DNA from: Leptidea sinapis
Taxonomy: Eukaryota; Arthropoda; Insecta; Lepidoptera; Pieridae
Reading direction: 5' to 3'
Assembly: GCF_905404315.1 (NCBI RefSeq)
Contig: NC_066293.1
Span: 759,001 to 823,000 of the forward strand
DNA length: 64,000 bases
Positions 9,694 to 22,253 of this stretch are shown here, in pieces (the first letter of the stretch is position 1; the number at the start of each line of letters is the position of its first letter). A model generated the notes under the pieces. It was not told the DNA's origin and did no database searches. It saw only the letters and a program-made list of their open reading frames with translations. Made by a program: the position numbers and the translations under genes.

Positions 9694-11870
9694 CAAAATC
9701 TGTCACAAACTTTGTGGTCTTAAGTAAACTAAATTTTCCGTCGGATCATAGACTGTTACGACTAACTTTTATATTAAGTTGTATCAAGAAGAGTAGGAGG
9801 TCATACAGTACAAAGCTTCCCATCCCAAAAACAGAAGAAGAAACAAAGAATTACTTAGAACACTGTAAATGTTACATGGAAAAGCAACAAAGGGAATGGG
9901 AAAAAGAAATTGATGTACAAACTTATTACAATTTTCTAGTAGAGGCTATATTACAAAGACCTACACCACAAAAAGTGCAGATAAAGAAAAACTGGAACAG
10001 AATATTTAGTGAAAAAACAGACAATCTAATTAAAAAAAGAACAGAATTGATAAATACAAAAAATAAGAATAAAGAACTTAAAGAAGAATTGAGTAAAATT
10101 TACAAATAAACTAAAAAATCGATAAAAAAGATTACAGTACTCATAGGAAAAATATTATCACAAAAAATTTAGAAAAGCACAGTAGCGTAAAAAGAGCTTT
10201 CAAAGAATTGTGTACTCATAAAACATGGATCCCCAAAATTTAAAATAAAAGAACCATAGCAAATACTAGAAAATATATAATGGATCAAGCATAAAATTTT
10301 TATAAAGAATTATGTCGTAAAACATAGGAAGAGGAACTGAGGTCTGAAATAACAAAACATACAAATAATAAATGTACACAGACAAATGATATTATAATAC
10401 AAGAAACAGAAGTATATGACAATATTAAAAACCTAAAAACAAATAAAAGCCCAGGCCCGGACAATATAACTAATGAGATACTTAAAATTTATGCACCCAT
10501 TCTTGTTCCTCATCTGACCAAGCTATTTAATATGATAGTTGAGACAGAAGTAGTACTGAAACAATGGAATGCATCAGATATCATATTATTATATAAAAAA
10601 GGCGATCCTAACAATATAGAGAACTACAGGCCTATTAATTTACTGGCAAACATATATAAATTATTTTCCTCGATAATCTTAAAAAGGATAACACAACAAA
10701 TTGATAACGAACAACCTGTAGAACAAGCTGGCTTTCGCTCAGGTTTCAGTACAATGGATCATATTCATACCTTAGAACAAGTTTTCGAAAAATATAAAGA
10801 GTACAATAGACCACTTTACGCAGCTTTCATTGATTAAAACAAAGCATTCGATAGTATTAGTCAAGATTCAATTTGGAAAGCACTTAAATCCCTTAATGTA
10901 CCTCAAAAGTATCAGAACATAATAAAACACATCTACTCTAATAGTACCAGTAATGTTAAATTGGAAACAAGAAGAGAGTCAATAAAAATCGAACGCGGAG
11001 TAAAACAAGGAGACCCTCTGTCCCCAAAAATTTTCATTTTGGTACTGGATTATGTATTTTGACAAATTGACTGGGTAAACAAAGGCATAATAGTTAATGG
11101 CTGTTTCTTGAGTCATCTAAGGTTCGCTGATGACATCGAAGTACTAGCAGAAACTCCAAAAGGCCTAGAAAATATGATCAATTCACTAGACAAAGAAAGT
11201 TTAAAAATTGGATTAAAATTGAATTTCAATAAAACCAAAGTGATGACCAACAGTTTTCAAATACCCATCACCACTAGCGGCAATGAAATCAAATACGTTG
11301 AAAAATATATATATCTAGGCAAACAAATATCATTTGATAAAAATTCCAACGAAGAAGAAGTCGAAAGAAGAAGGATTCTAACCTGTTAAAAATTTTGGTC
11401 TTTGAAAGAAATTCTAAAGGGAGATTTCAATCTAAAGCTGAAGAAAACTGTAGTTGAGACATGCTTAGTACCTTGTCTTCTATATGGATGTCAAACATGG
11501 ACTTTCACGAATAAAGTAAAATAAAAAATTAGAACGACACAGAGAGCAATAGAAATAAGTATATTGAAAATAAGAAAAATTCAAAAGATAAGAAATCTTC
11601 TAATTAGACAAAGAATAAAAATAAAAGATGCACTGACCCACGCATTGAAACTAAAATGGCAATGGGCCGGTCATATATGGACGATAAAGACAACGAAATG
11701 GAAAGGGCCGGTGGGCATTAGAAAAGTTGGAAGACCGTGTAAGAGGTGGGCTGATGATGTGATTGAATACGCTGGAAAAGACTGGCATATTGGGCAAAGA
11801 CCGAATAGTGTGGAAAAAAATGGAGGAGGCCTTCACCCAAAGAGGGGCCCATACTACTAATTAAACATTT
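9694..11870 (+). pseudogene. RTE LINE endonuclease end, reverse transcriptase and C-terminal tail
   Basis: After the CR1 insertion the frame reads SVTNFVVLSKLNFPSDHRL, completing the endonuclease (SDH motif). A Lys/Glu-rich linker follows, then RT blocks: NENYRPINLLANIYKLFSSI-like (near 10621), EQAGFRSGFSTMDHIHTLEQ, YAAFID then a stop, GVKQGDPLSP, LRFADDIEVLAE, and the C-terminal WAGHIW and GRPCKRWADDV. Stops occur near 10108, 10836, 11060 and 11389. The end is around 11860-12050 in an A/T-rich tail. Confidence 0.82.
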
Positions 11871-12052
11871 ATTATTAAAAAATAGAAAAAAATAATACTA
11901 ACATAAAACTATTCTCTTTTTAAGTTCTTATAATATTAGGCTTAAGTTAAGTTAAGTTTACTAACAATAATTATAAGTTTGTTTTAATTTTTAAATTTAG
12001 CTTAACTTAATTATGTAATTTAGTATAATAAAAAATAAAAGGCTTTTTTACT

Positions 12053-14990
12053 TTATTTTATTTTATAACCTTTACCACACAAACGTTTTTTAACAATTCT
12101 TTTGAATAACGTAATACTTTTGTTTTGAACGTTTTCTGGGATCTTGTTGTAAAAGCATATACATCGCCCCACAAAAGACTTACTAACTCGACTTAGCCGA
12201 GTAGTAGGCATCATCAGTTTATGTCTGTTCCTGGTGTTAACATTATGGTTATGACAGTTTCTGGCAAATTCACTTATGTGCCTATGAACATACATTACAT
12301 TATCAAGAATATATTGAGAAGCAACAGTCAAGATGTAATAATTTCTTTGAATTTTGCTCTCCATGATTCTCTAGGACCTAGGTTATAAATAGCGCGAATA
12401 GCCCTCTTCTGCAGCACAAATATTGTATTAATATCGGCAGCGTTGCCCCATAGCAATATACCATAGGACTTAGTACTATGGAAATAACTAAAGTATACTA
12501 GTCGCGCCGTATCTATGTCAGTTAATTGTCTAATCTTATTAACCGCGTATGCTGCAGAACTAAGTCTGTTCGCCAATCCTTCAATATGGGGGCCCCATTG
12601 TAATTTGGAATCTAGAGTTATGCTATGAAATATAGCAGATTCCACCGGTTCTATCACCTCTCCGTTTAACAAAACATTAATTGCATTTACATTTTTGACA
12701 TTTGGTACGGTAAATTTAATGTATTTAGTTTCCTTGCTATTTAACAATAGGTTATTAGCGCTAAACCAGTACACGATGTCAGATAAAATATCATTCACTT
12801 CGTCATACATAGCTTGGTTTCTTTTCACTTTGAAAATCAGTGAAGTGTCGTCCGTCCAATACTACCTTATGTTTTTTCTCAATAAGATTAGGAAGATCAT
12901 TTTTATAGATATAAGGAAGAGGAACGGTCCAAGAATAGACCCTTGTGGTACCCCCATACTGAGAGGAGTCCCAGGAGATCTCCTGCCATTCACGTCGACC
13001 CTCTGAATTCTATTATTTAGATATGAAGTCAGAAGATCGAGCGCAGTTCCTTTTATGCCATAGTGGTATAGCTTCCTGACCAGCGTTGAATGTTGAACAC
13101 AATCAAAAGCCTTAGATAAATCACAGAAGATGCCAAGTGCATTCTGTGATTCCTCCCAGGCATCAAAAATATTCTTGATCAACTCAACAGCTGCATCCGT
13201 TGTTGAACGTCCCCTAGTAAAGCCAAATTGTTTCAAATGAAGTAATTTATGAGAGTTAAAGTAAGTAAGCATTTGGCTTAAAATTATTTTTTCAAAAATT
13301 TTACTAAGGGTCGGCAAAACCTACACAGGACGATAGTTGTTCGGATCAGAAGAGCATCCCGACGTAAATATTGGTGTAATTTTACTATGTTTCAGAAGGT
13401 CAGGAAACACGCCACGATTAATACAAGTATTAAATACTATTGCAAGATATGGTGCTATGACATCAATTATTGAACTTATTATTTTAACAGAAGTGCCCCA
13501 TATATCAGCAGTTTTTTTCATGTCGAGAGACTTAAAAGTTTTAATTATTTCTCCAGGGCTAACAAAACTAAAATTGAAAGTTTGTTGGCATTCTTTAACA
13601 TTTTTCAGAAGAAGTGACTCAGCAACACTGGTGTAGGAGACAAGAATGCTTGTGATAGAAACTGGAATGTCAGAAAAAAAAATCTCAAAAGCAGAAGCAA
13701 CTTCCTGCTGAGATTGAATTATAGTATTGTTTATTGATAAATTGTATTCAATGAAAGACCGCTACTTTCACTCTTCCAGATTCCCAGTTAATCACATTCC
13801 AAGTCATCTTTATTTTACTCGGTGCATTTTTAATTATCTGTCTTATATGCATAGAATTTGCAATAGAACAAACACTTTTAAATAATTTAGAGTATTTTTT
13901 AACATACTCGAGAAAAGATGCATTATGATTATATAATGATCTCTCACTATATAGTTCATATAGCCTTTGTCTGCTCCTATGAATGCTAGCTGTTGCCCAA
14001 TCATTAAATGACAAGAGACCACCTGATTTGACTGTCTTTGAAGTAAATATAGAAGCAAACTCTGTTTTAATTATTTTAAATAACATATCATACATTTCAT
14101 TAGGATTAATGTTATGTTTCAATAAATCCAAATTTGAGAGTTTAACTGACACATTACCTCTATATTTCTCCATCCGCCTATTATTCACAGGAACAAACGT
14201 AAACTTTTTAATTTTAGAACATTTATTGTTGCCCAAAGTGGTCTGAACTCAGTTGGTTTATTATTGCCTGAGAAATGGGTTTATAATTTGAAAATATGTT
14301 ATCAATACAGCTTTAGCCGGTTACTCTAGTAGGCTCTGAGACAATATTGGTTAAATCATATGATTTCAACAAAGATCTGAATCTAATACTGGTGGTGGAT
14401 TTTTCTAATAAATTAATATTAAAATCACCACATATCATGATATACTTCTTCGACTTCCATAATTTTAATAAAACCTCCTCCAATATCTATATCCAAATCC
14501 ACTATCAAATAATTCATATACTGCATCTGGGGGTCTGTATATATTAACAACAATGGCGCGATCGAGCTCTGCACAGGCTATTTCAATGGTACGTTCAACA
14601 GAGAGGCCTACAATATCTTCACGTTCTTTGAATTTAAATAATTTACTTACAAGTATAAGAGAACCGCCACGTGTAGCCTTTTCTCTGCAAAACGCACTTG
14701 CCACCTGATGACCACTGAAGTTATATAGCCATATTTTCTGAGCCAGTGCTCTGTTAAACATAAAATATGTATATCTTTATGATCCATAAATAACTCAAGT
14801 TCAAGTTCTTTACAAAATAATCCTTGCATGTTTTGGTGCATCAGGTTTGCCATTTTACAATAATCACTTATTCTAGTACATGTTAAATTACTTGTTTTTA
14901 CACTGCTAGAATATGGCACATATGACTGCCATATCCATACAATACATTCCTGCGTTAACTCCAGTTGTTTAAGATATTATTGGTAGGGCA
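12053..14990 (-). pseudogene. CR1/Jockey-superfamily LINE ('family Y') endonuclease-RT, reverse strand
   Basis: Read on the minus strand, the endonuclease starts near 14851 (ANLMHQNMQGLFCKELELEL, LCLTEHWL). A linker spans 14236-13748. RT blocks cover 13521-12862 (SKIFEKIILSQMLTYF, FCDLSKAFDCVQHSTL, MGVPQGSILGPF) and 12828-12053 (LVYFSYFHSTKSYGILLWGN, SFVGRCICFYNKIPENVQNK). The YADD block is lost at a break near 12830-12890. Frameshifts fall at about 13320, 12850 and 12340, among others. It abuts the RTE tail at its 3' end, so the LINE's own 3' UTR is missing here. Related pieces lie at 20600-21065 and 63000-64000. Confidence 0.85.
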
Positions 14991-16849
14991 ATGTAATAGG
15001 TAGCAATGTAAACACTTTTTCAGATTAAGCTGCTTCTTTTGAATTTAGAACCCAAATTGAACAGTGACATCAGCAGAGTAGGTATATTTTTAAACCCTGA
15101 CTAAAAAGTGGGTTGCTATAAGTTTTACGTTTGTCAGTCTGTCCCTATTTTCTGATCAAGATATGTTCATTCGGAGGTTTTTTACGTTTATAATCAGAAA
15201 TCACACTCATATTATAAAGGCACTAATCTGTATGTTTATTTATTGGTTTGTGTCTATATTTTGTACTTTTTATCTGTCTAAATGGATTCGGATCTAATAA
15301 GTTAAGGTAACCCTATAATGAGAGAAACAAACACTCAAATATAATATTTTTATTTACAGAAAATAATTCGGTAAACTGGTATATATGAAAATGTTTAGTT
15401 CCCTGGAAATCAATTTAGTTTGATAAAAACTGATCTCTAATACTTAGACATCTTTTCCAGGGTATCTGTTTGGCATATTATGTAGTGTAAGCGGACACCA
15501 ATATATCTTTGCATGAAAGCTTTTGTCAAATTATAAATGTGGCTAAATTGGACCTTTGCGTGTTTAATAATAATTAATTAATCTGAATAAATATATTGAC
15601 ATTTGAAAGAGTTCTCAATACTTGTAAGGTTAAACAAAGTTTTATCTTACTTTTTGAGCATGAATTTTTAAACGCTTAAATCCTTTAGTGGTGTAATATA
15701 AATTAGCCTCGAGTAAATGATTTGAGCAAATGACAAAAGACTTCAAATCTCTCTTTTGCTGGCGCCAATTCTCTTTCATCTCGTGTACGGGAAAGCTAAA
15801 AAATTAGCTTTAACAGATTTGCGGACTGCTGTGTACAACAAGAATCAAACGTCACGTCTGTTAGATATATAGTTGTTTGTTCTTCACGTAAGCCGTTCAC
15901 ATTCTCCGGCAATGACGTTTTGTAGACAAAATACAAATTTTCAATTTCTTATTTGTTTCCCTAACTATCCTTTTAACAATTCTCAATTGATTAATTCACA
16001 CTTCCAAATTGTTTATAATTTTTTTTCACTGGTTTTAGTTTTTAACTAACTTTTAGATTTGTAACAATGTATTGATAAGCGAAATTAGCATGTTGTGTTT
16101 ACCTTTAAATGATTTTGCATACCCTGCACATATAATTTAAATTGTTAATTATTTCAGAAATATTTTTATGTAAAATCGCTGGTAGACCAATAAATAAATT
16201 TCCGACTGTGTGCTGGCCGCGTCCTTTCATCTGTCTCTTTCTGAAAAGTTGTTGAGAAAGGGATTGAATATTTGTTAATAATTGTATCTATATATGTATA
16301 TTTAATGAAAAAATATTCGTTTTACTAAATTATTTACGTATTTTGCAAACCAAACTTACCGGTGAAAAGACATCTCTGTTTACAACAGTGTTGATTGTTT
16401 TTTTACGTCGTCAATTTATTAATTGAGCACTTTTTTATAGGATACACAGGCTTGGTAATTGACACAAAGTATACGACTAAAGAGAAAAGTGTGCTCACAT
16501 TAAGCACACTTTTGCTGTTCTGCTATCAGACTGCTAATGATATGTCCATATATATAGGGCGTCATTGAGTAAAACGCTCTGCCCTAGATCCAGTTCTTGA
16601 CTTATCTTAGCCAAAGATTGTGAAATGGTTGTATAAGATGAAAAAGAAATAGCAAAAAGAACGGCTCAATATCACCAATATATTTATATATATTCTGTTA
16701 GCTCGGAGGACACCACGGTGTTGCTTACTAATTCACAAAAGTCATAAACTCTAGAAATTTACGGAGAGGTATCGCTATTATCCGTTGACCGTTCAATAAT
16801 GTCTGCACAACTCTTTTCTGCTTTTAATTGATGCTTCTAATGTCAACAG
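14991..16849. other. noncoding DNA, probably intron before the 16850 exon
   Basis: No coding exon, RNA gene or transposon core is recognised. It ends with a splice-acceptor sequence (GCTTCTAATGTCAACAG at 16833-16849). It is one of the few long TE-poor stretches in the window. Confidence 0.5.
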
Positions 16850-18529
16850 GTGTTCCGCCGGCTCGGGACGAGTTTGGCGAACCATCGTGCATCACTCTCG
16901 TCAGAGTTAGGATCACTTTGGGACTTCTTCAAGATAGACAAAGACAGACGGCGTTCGCAAGGTACATATGATACAATCGAATCAAAATCGCCAGTTAAAC
17001 TAGCGAGAGACTTATTGCAAGTTGTGCAAGAAACTGTTTTTGCTAAAAAATTTGAAGAAAAACGATGTCCCATAGTAAAAGAAGAATCGGATTTGAGTTC
17101 AGATGAAGAAGAAGGAACGGAGAAGAGAGTCGCTAATTTGATAGACTTCTTCTTCACAATCGTCAAGAGTCAAAAATATGATAGAAAAGGCAGTGGAGGA
17201 AGCTGTTTTAAGACAGAAGCGAGCACTGAAGAAGTGTACGTTCCAACTAAAGTTAATACGGAACTTGAACAGAAAATGGAAACGCTCATAGAATTCCTCG
17301 CGTCAAGCGGCCATGCTGAAAGTGAAGAAAATAAAGATGACCACAAAATAACACTGATGGAGTTTCTATTCGGTTCGGACGAGAAGTGGAACAAACCAGT
17401 AATAGAGATCACCGGAAAGGCAATGAGTCTCTCTGAATCAGACATTAACATCAGAAGCATGTCCTACATAGATGATAGTCCTGACGACAACACGCTTGTC
17501 GAGATGCTGATCAAATACATGGAGACCTACACCACTAAAGATAACAACTTGTCTGTGACTCCGCTTTCCGAAAAATCCAAGTCTGAGACGACGATCAGTA
17601 AGCTGGAGACCATCAGCGACTTTAGCAAAACCAAATCAGACTCTACTCTGCACACGCAGGACACCGTGATAGATAGGTTCGAAGATCGCAGCCAGTCCAG
17701 GAGGATATCAGAGACAATGGTAGACCTGAGTCAGATCAAATCAGACATAGAGGAGATCTGCGAGACGGCCGTCCGGCGCGTGCAGGAGCTACAGATGATG
17801 GATGACACCATGAGCGATCAGGAAGACCTTGACAACTACAACGCGTACATGAACCCTCCACAGTGCAGCTTCAGTTACCCTTACAGCGTTGAGCTATCCG
17901 ATATCTTAGAAGAAGACGAGCCGTCTTCTAGAGTGGATAGGAAGATGTCTCAAGAAGATCGTGCGACGCAGGCTAGACTATGTGCCGATGAATTGCTGAG
18001 GTATATAGAAGACAGGATTCAGAGTTATCCGTTCGATAACAGTTCGGTGCCCTCCACGGAGGAGTTCAGCCGCGAGTTCGACTTGAGTCCGACTCAGAAA
18101 TCCCACAGCTTAGTAGATTTAAGAAACATTCCGGACCTGCCACCGAGTTTTATATTAAAGCCCAAGGTCGTGAGAGTCGATAAATCGACATCCACTACCG
18201 ATATGTCTGAATCGATATCCGAATCCAAACGAATCGATACTTCCTGTATGACGGAGGACACGAACCTCACTTCAGAGAAGAGTGAGCGAGCGCTCGACAA
18301 ACTGGAGTCACTGCAGCGGTTCTTCTCTCGATCTCGATTGGAAATAATCGATGAAGGGTTGGAAGAGAATGGAGATAGAAAGAGAAAAGAACAAAAGAGT
18401 GAGAATAGCAAGGGACAAGCGAGTCTAGACGATGTGGAGGATTTGATGGACGATAATGAAAGAGTAGAGAGAGAAGATGATACGATTAAAACAGAGGTAG
18501 ATAGCGTTATTAGAACAAGTAATATTTGA
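16850..18529 (+). CDS. terminal exon of an unrecognised acidic, Ser-rich host protein
   Basis: An open frame of 559 codons runs from a good splice acceptor (TGTCAACAG before 16850) to TGA at 18527-18529. It has no ATG at its start, so it is best read as the last exon of a longer gene whose other exons are not seen. The protein is hydrophilic and acidic. Early features are LWDFFKIDKDRRRSQG and paired 'IDFFF/IEFLASS/MEFLFGS' segments. Ser/Thr/Asp/Glu-rich repeats follow, with SLVDLRNIPDLPPSFILKP near residues 425-443 and a basic then acidic C-terminus. No transmembrane segment is evident. Codon use is balanced and GC is higher than the flanks, as for a conserved host exon. I do not recognise the family. 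Confidence 0.72.
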   Translation: MFRRLGTSLANHRASLSSELGSLWDFFKIDKDRRRSQGTYDTIESKSPVKLARDLLQVVQETVFAKKFEEKRCPIVKEESDLSSDEEEGTEKRVANLIDFFFTIVKSQKYDRKGSGGSCFKTEASTEEVYVPTKVNTELEQKMETLIEFLASSGHAESEENKDDHKITLMEFLFGSDEKWNKPVIEITGKAMSLSESDINIRSMSYIDDSPDDNTLVEMLIKYMETYTTKDNNLSVTPLSEKSKSETTISKLETISDFSKTKSDSTLHTQDTVIDRFEDRSQSRRISETMVDLSQIKSDIEEICETAVRRVQELQMMDDTMSDQEDLDNYNAYMNPPQCSFSYPYSVELSDILEEDEPSSRVDRKMSQEDRATQARLCADELLRYIEDRIQSYPFDNSSVPSTEEFSREFDLSPTQKSHSLVDLRNIPDLPPSFILKPKVVRVDKSTSTTDMSESISESKRIDTSCMTEDTNLTSEKSERALDKLESLQRFFSRSRLEIIDEGLEENGDRKRKEQKSENSKGQASLDDVEDLMDDNERVEREDDTIKTEVDSVIRTSNI

Positions 18530-18705
18530 AATAATAGACATGAGTTTGTTATAATAATCGCACAATATACCTGATATACTAAATACCTTGTCTCATTACA
18601 TTACATACTCACCCCGAGATGAAGAAGGGATTATTTAAAACTCAATATTTGTATAAATAATTATAGCGATATTTGGATACATTTGATAAATTGTATTAAA
18701 TTTTC

Positions 18706-18711
18706 AATAAA
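18706..18711 (+). promoter_or_regulatory. polyadenylation signal for the 16850-18529 exon
   Basis: AATAAA lies 177 bases after the stop codon in an AT-rich 3' UTR and is followed by T-rich sequence. It is the best-placed signal for this transcript. Confidence 0.6.
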
Positions 18712-18732
18712 GTTTATATTTAGTCTAGCCTA

Positions 18733-19601
18733 GTTATATCATATTCTACATCACCTAGTTTATACTGGGAGTCACACTCATCACCAACCCGGTGTTTTAC
18801 ATTATAATATTAGAATTGCGGCAATCAATAAATATTGTGGGCGGGAACCTCAAACATTTTGAACATTTGCCGGCTAAGTCGGTACAGATATTTCGGAGAC
18901 AGCCCGTCTCGTAAAAACAGAAAGATTAAAATTTCAAATATCGTCTATAAGGATTAAAAGCATTTACGAATACTTTTTTTATTAAACAAACGGCACTCCA
19001 ATTTCATTCAGTGCATAGATTTAGTAACATTTTTTACAACATATTATTTAGCATAATAATAATATGTAATCCTCCTTATAAATAAGTCTTATATTTTAAA
19101 CTGAACAGTCTTCATATTAAACTTCAACTACATAACTTCATATTACATTGTTAAGTTTGTAACTAATCATAGTGTCGATAATAATCGGTAATACATTTCC
19201 ACAGTCTGGTCACCATGGTGATTCACTGCGGGTTAGGTTTCTCATTAAACTACTTAATGTATGTATGTATGTATGTGTGAAACATGAAAGACCAATATAT
19301 TAGCAAGTATTAGTAACAATTATGGATAAGATATGACGCTTGTATATTATGTATGTATTCAGTTGTAAAACGATATGTTTTCATTAAAGTATATTTTATA
19401 AAACTGTTGTTTGGTTTCCTCAACACTGATATTCAATAAAAAAGTATAAACTGCACATTGAATACTTGCTGTGTGTTCTACAAGCAATATCGAAAACAAA
19501 AAACTACTTTATAGAATTTTTGTCTGTTTGTCTGTATGTTCTTGATTGTTTGCGGCTTCATAGCGTCCATTTGGACGACGCAGACAGCAGCTAGCATTCT
19601 A
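18733..19601. other. intergenic DNA with a short ATGT microsatellite
   Basis: No gene seen. A (TATG)n run lies at about 19258-19278. Confidence 0.5.
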
Positions 19602-20035
19602 GACTACGGTCGATAATTTCTGAAACAAAAAATAAATAAAACGATTAATGATTATAAGATCCATTGCAAAAGGAAGACAATATAACAAAAATATAAGGAA
19701 AAATAATTTACAGGTGATCTTACTGGGGGTTAAAATGATCATCTTTGATTGCCTAATGCCCTGCAATGAGTTAGCTAGGGGAGATTTAAAAAATATATGT
19801 TAGAGACTTATATGTAATCTCCTATCCGAACGTTTAAAAATTTTGTAAGAAATTTGTAATGTAATAAAAATTATTGAAATGAAGCTGTGTTCAATTTTAA
19901 GATTTGCACTGCTACCAAACTACTGGTGATGTTTTTATCGCTCTAACAAATAGTGTCGTTGGCGTGATCCTGAGCCTGAAGAGTAAAAAACGGTTTATCT
20001 CGATTTTCGGCGAAACAACAAGCCTTATAATAGCC

Positions 20036-20575
20036 ATGAGATTGTATTGTTTGCTGATGACACAATACAGCGTAGGTACTTCACTATAAGCCACCGCCTG
20101 CAACGATATAAGGCGCAAATTCGGCCTCATATGGAGTACCTACTGTTCACTCCTCAGGGCGGGTGCTCCCCAGTACCAGCTTACTCCATTTGACAGCATA
20201 CAACTAATCATTAACGATCAAGTGATCTCCGATCGGCTTGAATCTTTGGCGTGGCGTAGAGATGTGAGTTCTCTCTGCACCTTCTTATCACGGGGAGTGC
20301 TCAGTATTGATTCCAGCGGCCGAATTCCATTACGTGCAAAGTCCACATCATGTTGACGTCTGGCATTCCACAACCGCGCGTTTTGCAAGAAATTTATTGC
20401 CTCGCGCAGCTACTTTGCGGAATCAACCGATATGACTTAGACCTTCAAGAAAAGAGCATACCCTTAAAGGCCGGCAACGCATCTCTTGTTGTTGAGGATG
20501 TCTATGGGCGGTTACCTCACCACTCCCCATCCATTGAGCCGCTTGCCCGTTTGCCCCCTCTAATATAAAAAAAGT
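20036..20575 (+). pseudogene. LINE reverse transcriptase C-terminal fragment ('family X')
   Basis: Starts at an RT active-site-like block (IVLFADDTIQ near 20040). It then jumps to a C-terminal region resembling the LINE at 43303-44445 (IRPHMEYLLF; the AGGCCGGCAACGC end near 20468). Many stops. It is inserted in the old MITE. Confidence 0.65.
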
Positions 20576-20599
20576 ACAAACCAACGTACTTATAAATTA

Positions 20600-21065
20600 T
20601 CAGAGGTTGGAACTTGGACACTACGGTCTTCTTGGGTATCACGAGAGATGAAAAGCTCCAGTGGGGTTCACATATTGCCCAACTAGCAGATAGACTCAGC
20701 TTTGCGGCATACGGCTACGATGAGTGTACTTCAGTTATTTTCACAGCATCATGACGTACGGTATTTTGCTGTGGGCTCATGCTGCTGACATTGATATAGT
20801 GTTTCTCTAAAAACAAGAGCTGTTCTTGCTATGTATCAGCTTGGTTATAGACAGTCTCTCAAAGAAAAATTTAAAGAAATAAATATTATGACCGTTCATG
20901 TCAGTAAATTTATAAAAATTTAATATACGTTCGTTACTATAACACTAGAAATATGAGATTGCTTGTAACTAATTCTTCATGAGATACATAATAGCTTTGA
21001 GGGTAAATTTATACACTATTGAATAAAGTACCAGCCACTGTCCAGACATTATTTATAAATAAATA
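20600..21065 (+). pseudogene. LINE 'family Y' RT C-terminal fragment
   Basis: Recognisable pieces are FLGITRDEKLQWGSHIAQLA, YGILLWAHAADIDIVF-like sequence and SLKEKFKEINIMTV. They correspond to the region at 12600-12340 of the reverse-strand family Y LINE. Several frameshifts. Confidence 0.68.
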
Positions 21066-21305
21066 TAAATGTATAATTTTTCCACGAAACTTGGTGAATC
21101 GTTATCTTTTTATATTCTTAATACACTGTATATTTTTATTTGAAATATTAATTTTTTCCCCTTATGTTAACTTAAATATCGAAAACGAACCCTAACTTTG
21201 AATAGAAAAAAACTCACGTCAAAATGTCTGTTTTATCAAAAAAGTCGTTTTGCTTTTTCTTCGTTGAAATCTCTACTTTTTGATGGTGTAAAATTCATCA
21301 TAACC

Positions 21306-21788
21306 GTACAGATAATCTATACTTAGTGGCCCATCTCGGCCAAGTTTCAAAGAGGGGCTCCTGCCAGCTATCGGAACGTGTATTGCAGCGTTAATAATAT
21401 CGTTCTTCTATCGAGGCCAGTCTGGAGATCGTCGCGGGATGTGGTAGACCCACCTGGTTCAGTTTAACCCCAGAAGACTCAATTCTGCATGTCAACTATA
21501 TGCGTTCACACTATTACGCCACAATCAATAACAAAACTTTTCGTATTACTAATTTATAGACAATAATGCTCTCAATTAAACAAAAAAAAACATAATTAGA
21601 TTTGGATATTCTTTTTTCACAACCAAGTCAGTCCTGATCACAGACTTACAATATACTATCGTATACACAAATAAAATTTGAAAACAAAATTTTAGTTTAG
21701 ATTAGCAAGAGCGACTTCTCAAGTCAATTTCCTAATATGCAAATATTGAGGTTGAGCAGGTTATAAACTGTAAAGTAGATCCTGTAGA
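21306..21788. other. no gene seen
   Basis: Short AT-rich stretch without a supportable feature between the old MITE and the tRNA-like repeat. Confidence 0.4.
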
Positions 21789-21821
21789 TGAAGCCACAAC
21801 CTGAGAGTTGGACAAGACATA
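21789..21821 (+). repeat. left part of a tRNA-like repeat split by BEL/Pao
   Basis: GCCACAACCTGAGAGTTGGA and the following CAAGACAT match the leader that precedes the tRNA-like module in the copies at 56787-56926 (reverse) and, less closely, 37184-37284. The rest of this copy resumes at 28345. Confidence 0.7.
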
Positions 21822-22243
21822 TGTTTGCGCCGTTATTGTTCGCATTCAATAGCATATAGCGCCATCTGGGGGGCTGATGTACAATCCGAGCAATTGGCAT
21901 CACCCTGGTCTTCGCATCGGGCGCTGAACGACTCTCTGGCCGCTTACAACGCGACACTATAGATTGACCTAGTTCGAGTGGACACCGCTGACCACGCACG
22001 CGCCGCGTTACGCATTCGAGCATCATTGTCGCACGTGGTTTTTTATACTACTTCTTTCGCATCATCGTAGTGCCAAGTGAAGTGCTTGTCTGAGGAAAGG
22101 GCTGACCAGTATCAGGTGAGTACTTCAGCCACTTGGCGTTTTATGTTTATTGATTGTGAACAGGCCAAACTAGATTACCCGCAACCTGACTTAACCTGGA
22201 CATCTAGCATTACACCGCACCCCATTTTGACTCCCTCGCATCA
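21820..22243 (+). repeat. BEL/Pao 5' LTR
   Basis: Starts (T)ATGTTTGCGCC and ends CCTCGCATCA. It is identical to the 3' LTR except for a cluster of changes about 140-165 bases in. Confidence 0.9.
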
Positions 22244-22253
22244 CCATTAATTT

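Larger units (their letters stand above)
3917..12050 (+). mobile_element. RTE-clade LINE, degenerate, split by a later LINE
   Basis: The two halves are 3917-5448 and 9694 to about 12050. The order is coiled-coil ORF1-like segment, AP-type endonuclease, reverse transcriptase, and an RTE-type C-terminal tail with WAGHIW and GRPCKRWADDV. The half-elements join through the duplicated hexamer CAAAAT (5443-5448 and 9694-9699). The joined endonuclease end then reads EIDFALTNSPK followed by SVTNFVVL and SDHRL, as expected for RTE endonucleases. Several stops and frameshifts show it is inactive. Confidence 0.82.
19602..21305 (-). repeat. old, interrupted copy of the GACCAG-ended MITE
   Basis: Three blocks match the 28623-29301 MITE in reverse orientation. 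They are 19602-19725 (terminus GACTACGGTCGATAATTTC and the ATCCATTGCAAAAGG arm), 19978-20035 (TAAAAAACGGTTTATCTCGA) and about 21080-21300 (AATACACTGTATATTTTTATT, CTTCGTTGAAATC, GATGGTGTAAAA). A TA precedes it (19600-19601). LINE fragments separate the blocks. The distal arm is missing. Confidence 0.68.
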
